Shown: positions 23,015-34,400 of the stretch, piece by piece
Position numbering within the stretch: the stretch's first letter is position 1
Layout: every line of letters starts with the position of its first letter
From: Nigrospora sphaerica
Taxonomy: Eukaryota; Ascomycota; Sordariomycetes; Amphisphaeriales; Apiosporaceae
Assembly: GCA_018287875.1 (NCBI GenBank)
Contig: JAGVVL010000002.1
Coordinates: 1,922,001 to 1,986,000 of the forward strand
Direction: 5' to 3'
DNA length: 64,000 nucleotides
Position numbers and translations under genes: made by a program
Notes under the pieces: model-generated
Seen by the model: only the letters and a program-made list of their open reading frames with translations
Database searches by the model: none
What the model was told of the DNA's origin: nothing

Positions 23015-24989
23015 AGACAGCGAAGAAGTCGCAAGCGGGCATGACGAACCGGTGGGAACCCGTGCCGCCGATTCCCTGCGGCGCGGTCGTCACATGCAGG
23101 CGGAGCCGAGCACGGCACGGCGCAGCACCAAGTCCAGGTCAAGGAGCCGGTCGCGCAGCGCACGGGGTGTTTCGGTCAAGGGTCGTGCATTTGCCCGGAG
23201 GCCGGTGTCGAGGATTGACGAGCAAGATGAAGAGAGCATGACTGACCGTGGTGCATCAGACGAGCGCCAGCTCAGCCTCCGGGGCGACTCAAGCATCGTC
23301 GGGCCCGAGAAGGAGAAGCGCCAGACGAGTGTAAGTTTTGTCCTCACGACACCGGCGCCTGCGAGGAAGACGGCCTCACCGTGTGCAACCCCTGCGGTCT
23401 TGCAGAATGTGGGAACGCTGTCCCTGAGTCCTTTGTCCGACTTCACCATGAACCATGGGGACCAGTCCTGCGGCTTGGAAGTTAGCTATGTCGTAGGGAG
23501 GAACTATCTTGTCACAGGCGACGGGACGAAGAAGCGCATGTCCCAGGCGATCCGCACGCTGGTCGAGAAGATCACCGAAGTTCAGCCTTTTGAGCCGGAC
23601 TGGGGCGCCATGCAAGCCCTGGACATCAGCGGCAAGCAGTTGGCGAGCCTACACAAGCTAGATGAGTTCTGTGGCAACGTCATTACTCTCGACGCTTCCG
23701 ACAACAACATCAGCCAGCTAGAAGGCGTCCCCGAGAGTGTGCGCAACCTCAAGGCGGCGCAGAACTGTCTCTCAGGCCTGACGGCATGGGGCCACCTAAT
23801 GAATCTACAGTATGTCGACATTTCCAACAACGAGATCGACAGCCTGTACGCCTTCAAGGACTTGGTGCACCTCCGCACGCTGCGCGCTGACAACAACCGC
23901 ATCACGAGCTTGGAAGGCATCAAGTTCCACGACGCCTTGCAGGTGCTCCGCGCCCGCGACAACCTGATCGAGCACGTCGACCTGGACGGGGCCACGATGG
24001 ACCGCCTGACCGAGCTCGACCTCGAGGGCAACCGCATCCGCGAGATTCACAATCTGGAACAGCTGCCCTGCCTGACGACGCTGAACCTCGACAAGAACCA
24101 GCTCACCTCGTTCGCACCGACCGAGGCCGCAAGCATGCCGTGGCTGCGATATGCCAAGCTCTCTGACAACGCCCTCACCACGCTCGACCTGACGGCCTTC
24201 CCGGGCCTCCGCCTCTTGCATGCCGACGGGAACCAGATCACGACACTGCTGGGGTGCGCGCGGGCGCGGCGCCTCGACAGCCTGTCGCTGCGCGAGCAAA
24301 GGGGCGACGGGCAGCTCGACATGTCCTTCCTCGGGCAGGCGTGCGAGGTGCGCAAGCTGTTCCTCTCGGGCAACCTGCTGGATGCCTTCGACCCGCCTTT
24401 GGACCTCCTCAACCTCCAGTACCTGGAACTGGCCAACTGCGGCCTGCAGACGCTGCCGCCGCACCTGGGCCAGCTGCTGCCGAACCTGCGCACGCTCAAC
24501 CTCAACTTCAACGCCATCGGCGACCTGGGCCCACTGCGCTACATCCCACGGCTGAAGAAGCTGCTCGCCGCCGGCAACCGCCTGGCCAACGTCGGCGCCC
24601 TCGCCGCCGCCCTCGCAGAGTTCCCGCATCTGGCCAAGGCCGATATGCGCAACAACCCGGCCACTTTGGGCTTCTACCCGCCGCTGCAGACGCTCGTCGA
24701 GGTGAGCGGCGGACTGCAGCACGGCGGCGTCGACCTTTTCGTCCTGCCCGAGGCCTCGCCCGAGCGCGATGGCTCCTACTCGGCCCGCCTGGACGCCCGC
24801 ACCAAGCAGCGCAAGCGCCTGTACGACCTCGCCCTCGCCCAGCGCTGCCCCCGCCTCCGCCTGCTCGATGGCCTCGCCCTCGACCGCGACGCCGTCATGC
24901 GCCGCGACGACGTCTGGGCCGCCCTGGCCGCCTGCGGTGCCGTCACCGAGGTGCCGGACCCGCGCCCGCCGACGTCAAGGAAAGCTTGA
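19407..24989 (+). CDS. cdc11: Septation initiation network scaffold Cdc11/Nud1 (LRR protein)
   Basis: Scaffold that anchors the mitotic-exit/septation network at the spindle pole body through Sid4 and recruits Spg1/Sid2 kinase modules. Read as one exon it has 1860 residues. Residues ~1-1390 are long and disordered, rich in Ser, Pro and acidic residues. They include a run of 17 alanines (residues 460-476), a QTNQTNQ repeat and a Glu run near residue 1200. About residues 1400-1760 contain consecutive leucine-rich repeats of the SDS22-like type (for example LDISGKQLASL, LDASDNNISQLEGV, LRADNNRITSLEGI, LDLEGNRIREI and LNLNFNAIGDLGPL). A C-terminal cap follows that ends CPRLRLLDGL and then SRKA. 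LRRs at the C-terminus of a long disordered protein are diagnostic of Nud1/Cdc11. The ATG at 19407 has an A at -3. A 75-nt in-frame stretch at 23331-23405 has splice borders and may be an intron. Confidence 0.88.
20784..20834 (+). repeat. GCC/GCT repeat encoding Ala17
   Basis: A triplet run in the cdc11 coding region encodes 17 consecutive alanines (residues 460-476), probably variable in length between strains. Confidence 0.9.
22980..23018 (+). repeat. GAA repeat encoding a poly-Glu stretch
   Basis: A GAAGAAGAAG-type run within the cdc11 coding sequence encodes a Glu-rich acidic stretch just before the basic SRSRSRSR-like segment. Confidence 0.85.
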
Positions 24990-26157
24990 ATGGGAAGGGG
25001 AAATGCGATATATGACAAACCGCGCGACGCGAGAAGAAAGGAGGTGCTGCGTAAGTGCCCCGTGTCTTCCTTTTTCTTCGTATTTTTGTCTTCCATTTTC
25101 TCCCCTTGCGGCACGGCACAATGCTGCTGGAGAGGGGTCGCACGACGCGGGGTTTGCTGTACAAATACGATGACAAACGGGCATGTCCTGTTGTGAATTT
25201 CCTTGACGGGCGCGGCGGGACCGGGCTCCGTCCCTCTACGACGAGAACGTTACGGGCGTTATTGGGAGGAGCGTGATGAAGCCTTGTATATTGATTTGGC
25301 GTGTAGAAAACTACTACACGTGGTGGACGGGGGAGGGCGGCATCCCATGATATAACGTTAATGAGAGACGAGTCGAGCGTTGACAGCGCGCACCAATATA
25401 CCCACTAGTGGACAGCAAGCAACAGCACAGAACCGGTGTTGCAGGCGAAGCGTGGGAGAAGTGGCCCGCTATATTCGTGATGCAAATGATGATCGACTCC
25501 AGTATATGCCAAACGTGTCTATCGGCGGTTACCCGCATGCCAGCAAGGGGAAAGAGAAAAAAAAAATGGACAGAATGCCACTTGTTTCCCATGAAGCCTC
25601 CAGGTGATACCTGCCGTTGGTGGTCCTGTTCCCAACCCCAGTCGTGGGCCTCCCTCATGACAGTGTTTGCCTCCCGTCGGGGCCTTGCATGCAATAACGA
25701 CGATGCCGCCTCCAAGAAATGGCCCAGGCCGCCCACATCAGTTCGAAACACGGCGTCTCTCATGCCGGCATCATCATCAACATCACGCCTATTCCAAAAC
25801 CGATCGCTTGCTGAACCGCCAACCACCCGGGTGCGACAATAACTCCCTTAGTATGCTCTACACAGGCCTCCCTCGAAGCGCGTAGTTGGTATAAGAAGAA
25901 ATGGTAAATTAAAAATGTCCGGCGGCAGTGAGAGACGGGCGAAGCCGCCACGTCCCTCTAGTCCGCCACCCGCCGCCTCGAGAAGCAGCCGTGTGGCGCC
26001 ATCTGCGCGTTTGCAACATGAATGCATGCCGTCTTTTGCTGGGTCTAGTCCGCCAAAACCAAGAAGAGCTGTACGGAAGCGAGGGGCTGCCGCTGGCACA
26101 ATCGCTGTTCATGTGGCCTTCGCGCGTGTGTAAGGGCAATGTTGCCTGGTGGCGGGG
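24990..26157. other. Convergent gap (cdc11 / CaMKK)
   Basis: 1.17 kb between two converging 3' ends. No gene is supported; open frames here are short and without recognisable motifs. Confidence 0.6.
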
Positions 26158-29100
26158 CTAATCATGATATTCGTGTTGTAGGATGACCTTCTTGGCCGTC
26201 TCAGTGCTGCCGACACTTGTTTGCGTGTCCCTCCTCCTCATGATGGAGCTGTCTCTAGATGGCAGTTGGGGTCCCGAACGTGGTTGGTCTTTCCCCGGCA
26301 TTTTCCTTTTAGACTTGATTTCCAGGATCCCATCGCTGTCACTGTCGTCGTCGTCGACCGTCCGAGATGAGAAGACCGACGAGGGCGCATAGCTGCGGAC
26401 GGGACGCTGCATGTGGAGATGGAGTGAATGCTCATCTTCCAGAGTCTCGAGGGGGAATCCAGAAAAGGGCTCCTTCACCATGGCAGGGGGCGTGAGCGAG
26501 TCCGCCGTGTCAATCAGCGAGGCGCGGTTCACGGAACCGGGACGTTGGAGAAATTCACCCTCGGGATCGGCCGACACGGAGCTGGCCCCGCTGAGAAGGG
26601 CTGGCAACGACGGATCGGATCTGAAGGTTTGAGACCCCTCTTTATGCGCCGGGAGATTTGTCATACTGACCGGGCTCGTGACTTCACTCGGGCTGGTTAG
26701 GGGGGTCGCGATGTTGTCGAGGGAGGTAGAGCTGGTCGAAACGACCGTCCCAGTCGTGTCACACCTGCAAGGGGGCGGCGGCTTCTCCATAATATCGTCG
26801 TCGGGTGATGGGGGGCACGGAATATAGGCTGGGTCAACGCCAAATCGCGAGGTCAACAGCTGTTTGCGCTTCAGTTCGTCTTCGTGTTCCCGTTGCTGGC
26901 GGCGGAGATTCTGCTCCTGTGCCCGGGCAAAAGACTCGGGCGTCGAAGAGTTGTAAGTTCTTGGGGGTGGTGTTTTGCCCTCCATCATCAAGACCTTTTG
27001 CGCCGTCAAAAAGCGATCCTCTGGGTCGCCGGGAGAGAATGACACTCCAACGAAGCTTGTATCTGATCTCGGGGAGCCGTTGTGGAAGGCCCGGATAGCC
27101 TGGGGCGAGAAAAACATGGGCGGGGTGACTGGGATACCATCTTCTCTCATGTACGGCTCACGGAAATGCCTCTTAGGCAATTCCACATTACCAGGGGCAA
27201 CGGCCGTAGTCAAGGAAACTTGGGGGCTGGCTCGCTTGTCGAGGCTGGCAAAGAGACCGCGATCAACGGAACGGGAGCGCGAGGAATCATCCAGCGAATC
27301 GACATCCCGCGCTTTCCTCAACGCCGCACTCGGGTTTTCGTGGATCGGCATATCCGCGCCAGGTGTCGTGGGCATGGGGGTTGAATCGCGCAGATGGGGC
27401 GTCAGGACAAGAAAGTTGTTGTTCATGGAGCGCGCGCGCAGGTGTTGCGAGGGGGTTTGGCCGAACGACGCAGACATCCTCGAGGCTGAGCTATCTGTGA
27501 TATCTGATCTTGAGTTAAAATTGTGGGCTGATCCGTTTGCTTGGCCTGGTTGGTCTCCGCCTACCCAAGTCGATTTTGAAGGACCTCGGCCGTCGTCATC
27601 CGCGGCAGGAGTGCCTTGAGGACTCGCCGTCACGCTTTGCGAGAGAGGGTGCTCATGATGCACTGGCGCTTCTTTCGCAGTGCCGAAATAATCGTCTCCT
27701 CGTAGACTCTTTCGACGGGCGTCACGTATGTATGGCGTAGTAGAAGCCGTCACCACACTGTCCGCAGTCGAGCTCGCTGCGCTACTGGCAGCCCTCCTCC
27801 TTGTCATTCCCTCCGGGCGGTGAGGCATCACCTTCCCAATGGTTTTCTTGACCATAGAGCGAGCGCGTTCCAGGAAGGTCAAGGGGACAACCGCGTGCGA
27901 CATTTCAGTCTGATCGACTTGAATCTTGCGTCCAGCGGTCTTCCGTGACGGGTCAGTATCGTCTAGCCATCCGACGAGGTTGTCTATACCCTGAACAACC
28001 CATTCGTGACGCTTGACGTCCCGGAGCCGAATTCGTTTCTCCGGATTTTTGATTAGCATGCGGGAGAGAAGGTCGTGAAGGTTGTCGTCAATATCCTCAT
28101 AGGCAATCTCGCCGTCGTCCCGATAGGGCGCATTGTTGATGCGATGGTAGAGCGAGGTAGCGGCTGGCGACGTTTGCGGGTCGACAGGCTTCAGACGCCG
28201 CCGTGGGATGTGCACGTCCTCTTTTGCAATCTTCCGGAACATTTGAAACTCGTCCTCGGCCATGAAGGGAATGCGCGCGAACACCAGGCAGTACAATGTC
28301 ACACCAAGCGACCAAACGTCGATTTGCTCCGAAACCTTGGGTGGTTCACCATCATCGATGTCAGTGTAGCAGAGCTCAGGCGCAAAAAAGGCCGGGGTGC
28401 CGACGGTCTTCGCAAGCTCGAGGTCGTCATCAAAATCGCGAGCCTCCGATTCCGAGACGAAGTCATCCACCTCACCCTCGCGGATTGGCCGGCCGAAATA
28501 CGAGACGCCAAAGTCCGAGATCTTAACGCGATGGTCCTTCGTCCATAGCAGGTTGGCGGGTTTGATGTCGCGGTGCACAATGCCCTCGTAGTGAAGGTAT
28601 TCCAGTCCCAATACGGTATCACGGAAAGTGGCCCGCGCATCATCGAGTGTGAAGCACGGAACATAGGAGTAATCGTCCGCAAAAGGGTCGTGTGGCTGCG
28701 GGTTAAAGTCCACCGACGACATGTGCGAAATGATCGAATCGGCCATACTGGGCGACCTGTCGCGGAACATATTCTCGTCCACGTAGGCCCCATACATTGT
28801 GCCGTCGAGAGCGGTCGATGAGCCGGGCTGGGAGCACAGGGGCCCGGGGGTCTCGATATCGCTCGAATAATCGGCACCGACCGACGACAAGTCGGCCTCG
28901 GAGGGGATAGGGGTAGCGGCCCGCGATGTCGTTCTCGATCCTCCCCGCGAGGAGCTATGATAGCTTCCACCATAGAAGCCGCCTTCGCCATCCCTGGAAA
29001 AGACTCGCGGTAGAGAGGCGGGGTCACCCTCGCTCGCGGCGCCGTATTCGATGCTCCAGTAGTCGTCGGGGTCTTTCTGTGACTTCTGCTGCATCCTTGC

Positions 29101-29832
29101 GCGCTTGAGTTCGTTGATTTGGTGTCGCCGCTCGAGAAGTTGTATGTATTGCTTCTCTTCGTCGGTACCCAGGTCTCCGTTCATTTCCCTCTCGACGCGC
29201 TTTCTTTCCCAGGCGCAAATCAAGGGGAGGCCCTTTTTGCGCCACACAATCTCACCGAGCTCAACATGCTCAAGGACCATGTAAATCTTCTTGAGCTCCG
29301 GGTCGTCGATGATCTCATGCAAGGCCACAACATTGGGGTGGCGTATTTTCTTCAGGATAGCAATCTCTTTCTTGGTCTTGTCCTGCGGTGACAGGGCCGT
29401 GACTTTTCCAAGGCGTCGCTTCTTGGAGAACCGGGCGACGATTTTGATGGCCACATTCTCGCCCGTCTCCAGGTTCCGGGCCAATTTGACCTTGCCGTGC
29501 ATGCCGCGGCCGATCTCTTCGATGACCTCATATTGGTTAATAATTTTGCGTCCCGTCATCAGGTCGAGATCGACCAAAGCCTTGTGCGTCTCGCGGACCC
29601 TGTGGCTCTGCAGAGGGTGCAAGTACGGGCTGTTGGTAGGAGGAGCGGGTGTGCTTGTATCCGAATTGGGGTGTGCGGGAAAGATCAGGCCAGAGCGCAG
29701 GTTATTAGGGTTGAATAGGCCCGGTGAGGACATTGGGGTGTTGTTAGTGGTTCGGGAGGCCAGATGGTGAGGCGGTATCTCCGTCCTGAGGTGGGGAGGA
29801 GCGTGAGGCCTCGGTTGGTGTTGCGAGTCCAT
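26158..29832 (-). CDS. ssp1: Ssp1-like calcium/calmodulin-dependent protein kinase kinase
   Basis: Serine/threonine kinase of the CaMKK/Sak1/Ssp1 group, which phosphorylates the activation loop of AMPK (Snf1/Ssp2) and of downstream CaM kinases under stress or glucose limitation. Single exon, about 1224 residues. I place the start at the ATG at 29832 (MDSQHQPRP, with a GCC before it), because the open frame upstream has no other ATG. The kinase domain spans ~99-615: Gly loop EIGRGMHGKVKL, VAIK lysine near residue 130, HRDIKPANLLW near residue 420, DFGVSYFG near residue 440, and AFFAPELC. A roughly 190-residue insert, rich in Arg/Glu and then Ser/Gly, separates the hinge (YMVLEHVELGE) from the catalytic loop, a feature of this subgroup. 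The C-terminal half is disordered with a CRCD patch and ends LQHEYHD. The leader contains CGT-type triplets. Confidence 0.88.
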   Translation of the reverse strand: MDSQHQPRPHAPPHLRTEIPPHHLASRTTNNTPMSSPGLFNPNNLRSGLIFPAHPNSDTSTPAPPTNSPYLHPLQSHRVRETHKALVDLDLMTGRKIINQYEVIEEIGRGMHGKVKLARNLETGENVAIKIVARFSKKRRLGKVTALSPQDKTKKEIAILKKIRHPNVVALHEIIDDPELKKIYMVLEHVELGEIVWRKKGLPLICAWERKRVEREMNGDLGTDEEKQYIQLLERRHQINELKRARMQQKSQKDPDDYWSIEYGAASEGDPASLPRVFSRDGEGGFYGGSYHSSSRGGSRTTSRAATPIPSEADLSSVGADYSSDIETPGPLCSQPGSSTALDGTMYGAYVDENMFRDRSPSMADSIISHMSSVDFNPQPHDPFADDYSYVPCFTLDDARATFRDTVLGLEYLHYEGIVHRDIKPANLLWTKDHRVKISDFGVSYFGRPIREGEVDDFVSESEARDFDDDLELAKTVGTPAFFAPELCYTDIDDGEPPKVSEQIDVWSLGVTLYCLVFARIPFMAEDEFQMFRKIAKEDVHIPRRRLKPVDPQTSPAATSLYHRINNAPYRDDGEIAYEDIDDNLHDLLSRMLIKNPEKRIRLRDVKRHEWVVQGIDNLVGWLDDTDPSRKTAGRKIQVDQTEMSHAVVPLTFLERARSMVKKTIGKVMPHRPEGMTRRRAASSAASSTADSVVTASTTPYIRDARRKSLRGDDYFGTAKEAPVHHEHPLSQSVTASPQGTPAADDDGRGPSKSTWVGGDQPGQANGSAHNFNSRSDITDSSASRMSASFGQTPSQHLRARSMNNNFLVLTPHLRDSTPMPTTPGADMPIHENPSAALRKARDVDSLDDSSRSRSVDRGLFASLDKRASPQVSLTTAVAPGNVELPKRHFREPYMREDGIPVTPPMFFSPQAIRAFHNGSPRSDTSFVGVSFSPGDPEDRFLTAQKVLMMEGKTPPPRTYNSSTPESFARAQEQNLRRQQREHEDELKRKQLLTSRFGVDPAYIPCPPSPDDDIMEKPPPPCRCDTTGTVVSTSSTSLDNIATPLTSPSEVTSPVSMTNLPAHKEGSQTFRSDPSLPALLSGASSVSADPEGEFLQRPGSVNRASLIDTADSLTPPAMVKEPFSGFPLETLEDEHSLHLHMQRPVRSYAPSSVFSSRTVDDDDSDSDGILEIKSKRKMPGKDQPRSGPQLPSRDSSIMRRRDTQTSVGSTETAKKVILQHEYHD

Positions 29833-30000
29833 GGCGACGGGCAGCGGAATTGGAAACAATTGGCAGTTTTTGTCGGCGCCGTCGGCGTCGAGTCTCTCTT
29901 TCTCGAGGTGTTGTGACAGTTGTCGCGGCCGTCATGCTGAGCGTCATCGAACCATTTTCCAAATGCGAGGCGTGGGCGTAGGTAATGCCACAGATGCCGT

Positions 30001-30064
30001 TTTCGTCGTCGTCGTCGTCGTCGTCTTCGTCGTCGTCGTCGCCGTCGTCGTCGTTCTCGAAGCC
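30001..30064. repeat. (CGT)n-type triplet array in the CaMKK leader
   Basis: An imperfect array of CGT/CTT/CGC triplets begins about 170 nt upstream of the CaMKK ATG. On the gene's own strand it reads as ACG/GAC/CGA triplets and probably lies in the 5' UTR or core promoter. Confidence 0.9.
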
Positions 30065-30887
30065 GTAATGAAGTTTGTTCTTGGACAGAACTGAAGTTAT
30101 GGGACGTTCTTATCGTCGTCCGCCCCTCGGAACGTCATTCGACTTTGTATGCACGGTTTGATTGACGGGTGGCAGAGTGGCGCAGTGTTCGAAAAGCGTG
30201 GCGGCGACGAGATGGGCGGAGCAAGAATCAAGAGTCTTAGTCAACGGGGGTAATAGAGGGGTAATAGAATCGAAGGGTTGTCGAAGACTAGAGGAGAGAG
30301 GAGGGAAGGGGGAAGGGAAGGAAAGAAAGGAGAAAAGAAGAGACAAGATGTTGTTGATGTCAAGAGGTAACGCAGGCGGTTGGGAGTTGGATAAGAGAGA
30401 AGGAACGACACAGCCAATGCAAGGCGGGCAGCGCTTCAGCGGCGGCGGTGGTGGTAGTAGTAGTAGTGAAGCGTATGCGGGCGTAGTGGTGGTATACTAA
30501 CGGTGGAAGCGGGAATGGGTGGTTCGTGCGACGGGCTCAAGTACCCCAGTACCCAAGTACCTTTGCAATTGGTGGGTGGGTGAGCACAGCAGCGGGAGCG
30601 CACTGGAGGGGATTAGGAAGTAGTGGGTGGGTAGGCAGGTCATTGTACTGCTGCAGACGTGGGAAGTCAATGATAGGCAAGGCAAAGTGCTCGCCTGGGT
30701 ACCACCAAGACGGGCTGGGATACCCAGGTAGGACCGACCGGCCGGAGGAAGGGGAGACCAGGAGAAGTGACGGAACAGCAACGAGCGCCGGTGGAGCACT
30801 GACGAGGGCGAGGGAGAAAAGGCGAGGGACGGGGGGCTGTGAATGGTAGCATGGATGCTCGCATCCATGCCTACATACTTTTACGGC

Positions 30888-31026
30888 TACTATTACTAAC
30901 TGCTACTGCTACTACTGCTACTGCTACTACTACTACTGCTACTGTTGCTGCTGCTGCTGCTGCTCCTCCTCCTCCTCCTCCTCCTACTACTACTACTACT
31001 ACTACTCCTACTCCTACTCCTACTAC
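30888..31026. repeat. Compound trinucleotide tract (TACTGC, TGC, TCC, TAC)
   Basis: About 140 bp of successive triplet arrays: TACTGC hexamers, then TGC/CTG, then CTC/TCC, then TAC/CTA. Frame-matched ORFs through it encode homopolymers only and are not called. Confidence 0.9.
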
Positions 31027-31467
31027 GTACTTAGTATGATGGTGCCTCGGGGTGCCAAAAGTGAGAGAAAGAGAGAGGGAGGGAGAGGAGGGGAGGGGAG
31101 GGAGAGAAGGGAAGGTCGGGTCGGGTCCCACTGATTGACTCTGGCGCGGTGGAGTTTTTCGGCTGGGCGTGCTGGAGCCCTGCTCTCCCAAGCTTGGCTT
31201 TTGGGGAGCCAGGGGGAGGAACAGGGGAGCAAGGGGAGGAGGGGCGCTCGCTCTCCTCACTACTATCCAACTACGGAGGCGGTGGTGGGTGGTGGGTGTA
31301 GCTCACTGTGGTCCTCGGTAGCCCGTTCTTGCTGCACTACGGTGTACTGAGATACTGGAGCCGATGGTTCGGTGGAGGAGGGGTGGGCCTCGCCGTCGCT
31401 GTCTACGGCCGGAAGGGGATAGGGAGGGAGATAGGCAGTGGGTAGCGTGTGGGTTGGGCTACGATAC

Positions 31468-31485
31468 GATGGATGGATGGATGGG
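31468..31485. repeat. (GATG)n short tetranucleotide repeat
   Basis: A few units of GATG in the gene desert. Similar GGAT/GATG runs occur at 11044-11058 and elsewhere in gaps. Confidence 0.7.
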
Positions 31486-34400
31486 ATGAGATGCCCGCCC
31501 GTTACCTGGTAGGGTACTTACGAGAGGAGTTACCGACTCCTCAACTATGCGCTCGCTACTTACCTACATTTTGTCCACTGCCAAGTGATCATGATGAGTG
31601 CTCTGTCCATACTCTGGGACGCAGTGATTGACTACCTACACATAAGTTCCCCCTACTCGTTGAACAGGTTACACCGATTGCTTACTTGGTGCCCATGTAC
31701 CTTTTTCTCCATCATACCACGAACGCCATTCTAACCTCTCTTCAGCCAGGCCCCTAGAGCACGTCCACCTATCTGAGTGCCTACTTACCTACTTATTACC
31801 AAAGTAACCAACCTGTACGTAGGGACGTATCTGCATCGAGCCGTCCTCGCCCTGCACGACGTGCCGATACCAGCCCGGGCCGTGGTTCGAGGGTCCTGTT
31901 GCGTATTGACATCGTCAGTATCGAATTTACCTTGGTGATAGACGTAAGCGAAGGTACCGGGACACGGGGTCTCACCTCCCTTCGGTAAAAGGGGACGGGT
32001 ATGTATGTACTTACACTTGCCATGCGGCCGTCTTCACGCACGAAGTGCCCAGGGTAGGTAAGTAGGTTGTAATGTAAGTAAGACGTACTTAGCTAAACGC
32101 TTACATGGGCCACGATGCCTGCCGGATGGGCTGCCAACCTTGCCTACAAACGACGCCACATGTGCATGGGAGCTCCAGAGCGCGGGCAAAAGAGGAAGTC
32201 CGTGCGCGTCAGACCAGACATGGGAGGGCAGCCCTTCGTCATCGTCGCCGTCGTCGTCGTGGCCCGGGAAGATGGGCGACGGACTGGAAGAGCCTCGACA
32301 CCACCTCGGGGAGCCGCTTGGCCATCGGCTTTCCCACGCGCCACGGCAGCCCGGCGAGCCCGGCCAACCCGAGGCGCCCTGGCGTCGTCAGATCAGCCAA
32401 AACCTGTACCCAAGCCAGGGCTAGCCTGGCGGCTGTGAATGCCAGTACTTGTGTAGTCGTGCCCGTGTATTGGCACTGCATACGACTGCGCGCGAGACCA
32501 AGTCGAGCAACGGGACAACCAGAACAGTCAAGACGATGCCCATGTTCCCGCAGGCTCCGCAGCAAGGACCGCGGTAACATTGGGCATGATAAGTTACCCA
32601 CAGCTAATATACACCTGCAGTGGCTTGATGCTCTCTGGAACATTCTCCCAATCATCGCCCCCGAGAACCCCATCGAGCGTTCGATCTCCCCGCCCTGGCG
32701 CGACAAGACGCCCCCAGCATTGCAGCGAGAATCCAGGCGATCGTAAACAAACCTGGCTTGTTATGTCCGAACTGGAGCGAGTGGTGATAATCCCCTTGCT
32801 TCTGCTACACAGTACGGTCGTCGATTTGCGGTGCCCCCCCGGCCGTCTCAAGGGCAGGAGGGCAGGGCGATCTATCGCGGATACGCAGCACCAAAACAGG
32901 CATCACCGACATGCTCGTAAGCACCTGCGCCCGCGCAAACGGGCTCCTCGGCCGGGCGGCAGTCGCTGGATCCCGACCGGGCCCTTATAGCCTCTACTGT
33001 GCCCTATGGATTGGACCTTAGACCTCTGCCCGTCGTCACATATAGTACTAATACTTACACGGGACAGAGTAACCACGGAGCCCATGCGTCTTACGTAGTG
33101 GCACGGCCAAACGGGGTACAAAGCCTTGTGGACTCGAACCATATCCGAGGGCTGAAGCGATTGCCGGCGACGGGGTGGACCGATTATAGTTTTACGGAAA
33201 CAAGTAAACGGGGGTGGGGGGGCAAATCGGTAGCCACCGCGCCCCTCTCCGTCTGGTCGTCCGTTCCGTGAGTGACGTGTTGGGACATGACGCCCGGCTT
33301 CTACCTGGACCTTGTGCTCTACCCGCCGTAGTCGTATCCACGCGCCGGATCTAGAAAGTTGCTCATATGGTCTACTGGGCATACCTTTTCGACCAAATTC
33401 CCTTTGCACGGAGAATTAATGAGGGCAACTCCTTTTTCATGCACTTGTTCGCTTTCCGTAGTACATTGTGTGTTCCAATCCCATTTGGTAGATACTCGAA
33501 CCTCCCGTCAATCAGTACCCAATCGACTATCGACGTACGGGTACTTGCCCCTATGGAGTAGCGCAACAGGGATAAAACGGGAGTTGCAATGCCAAGACAC
33601 GACCCACTTACCCACTAACGTGCCCTGGAGGTTCCGATACTGCTGGGCGTCGTGCGGGTACTGAGTAGAAGAACGTCTTGAAAAGTGTCTACACGTGCTT
33701 GCAGAGTCGCAATCGGCTCGGGGACCCAGGACAGCGTAATCCTGGACCGCCCATGTTTATCGGTTACGTGTGCCTCGAGAGCATCGATAACTCTTTTTAA
33801 GGGAATCGATTGCGCGTATTGGCAAGCCCGAGAAGGGCCAAGCAACGCAGTATCGCGCCTCGCCTGCGGGAAATCTTGGACGGCAAGGGGGGACAGAAGC
33901 CGGGTTGCTGTACCTGGTGCGGATGTTATTGGGCAGCGTCACTGCTGGCCGCCAAAACAACTTTGGCGGGCTTACAGTCACAGGAGGATGGGGTTTTCCC
34001 AAGCCGATGGGCGGGCCTGTCCGAAATGCATGGCAACTTGCTTGAATGGCCCGACCACGGCAGCCACGGCCAGATAACACCGGCTCGGCACCAGTCGCGC
34101 GTACGAAGCACGGCGGAAAAGGAGAGATAGGTACGTAGCTTGGGTGACGGATGAGCGGCCTCGCATGGCCGTCACCCACAAGGGGCAAGGGGTCTTTTTC
34201 ACCCCATCCGAGCCCATGATGGTTCGACGACCCCGAGAGGCAGCTCACCATTGATGCGCCATCGGCTGGCAACGGCCCTTTTCCTTTTCCCTTTTTCCTT
34301 CTTTTCTACTTTGGCCCGGGAGGAGGGGATGAGGGGGCCAGAGCATGGCTACATGGCACAGAGGTGTGTTGTCGCTTTTTGCTGGCGTCCAAGTGCACGC

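Noticed and set aside
23805..24722. 305-codon frame antisense to the cdc11 leucine-rich repeats
   Set aside because: A repetitive shadow of the LRR coding sequence (Leu/Gln/Val-rich). The sense strand carries the real repeats.
32105..32746. 213-codon plus-strand open frame
   Set aside because: It overlaps comparable frames on both strands, has no motif, and has arginine/proline composition typical of noncoding GC-rich sequence.
33125..33160. tRNA T-loop-like sequence GGTTCGAGTCC on the minus strand
   Set aside because: The T stem pairs imperfectly and I found no matching acceptor, D or anticodon arms at the right spacing.
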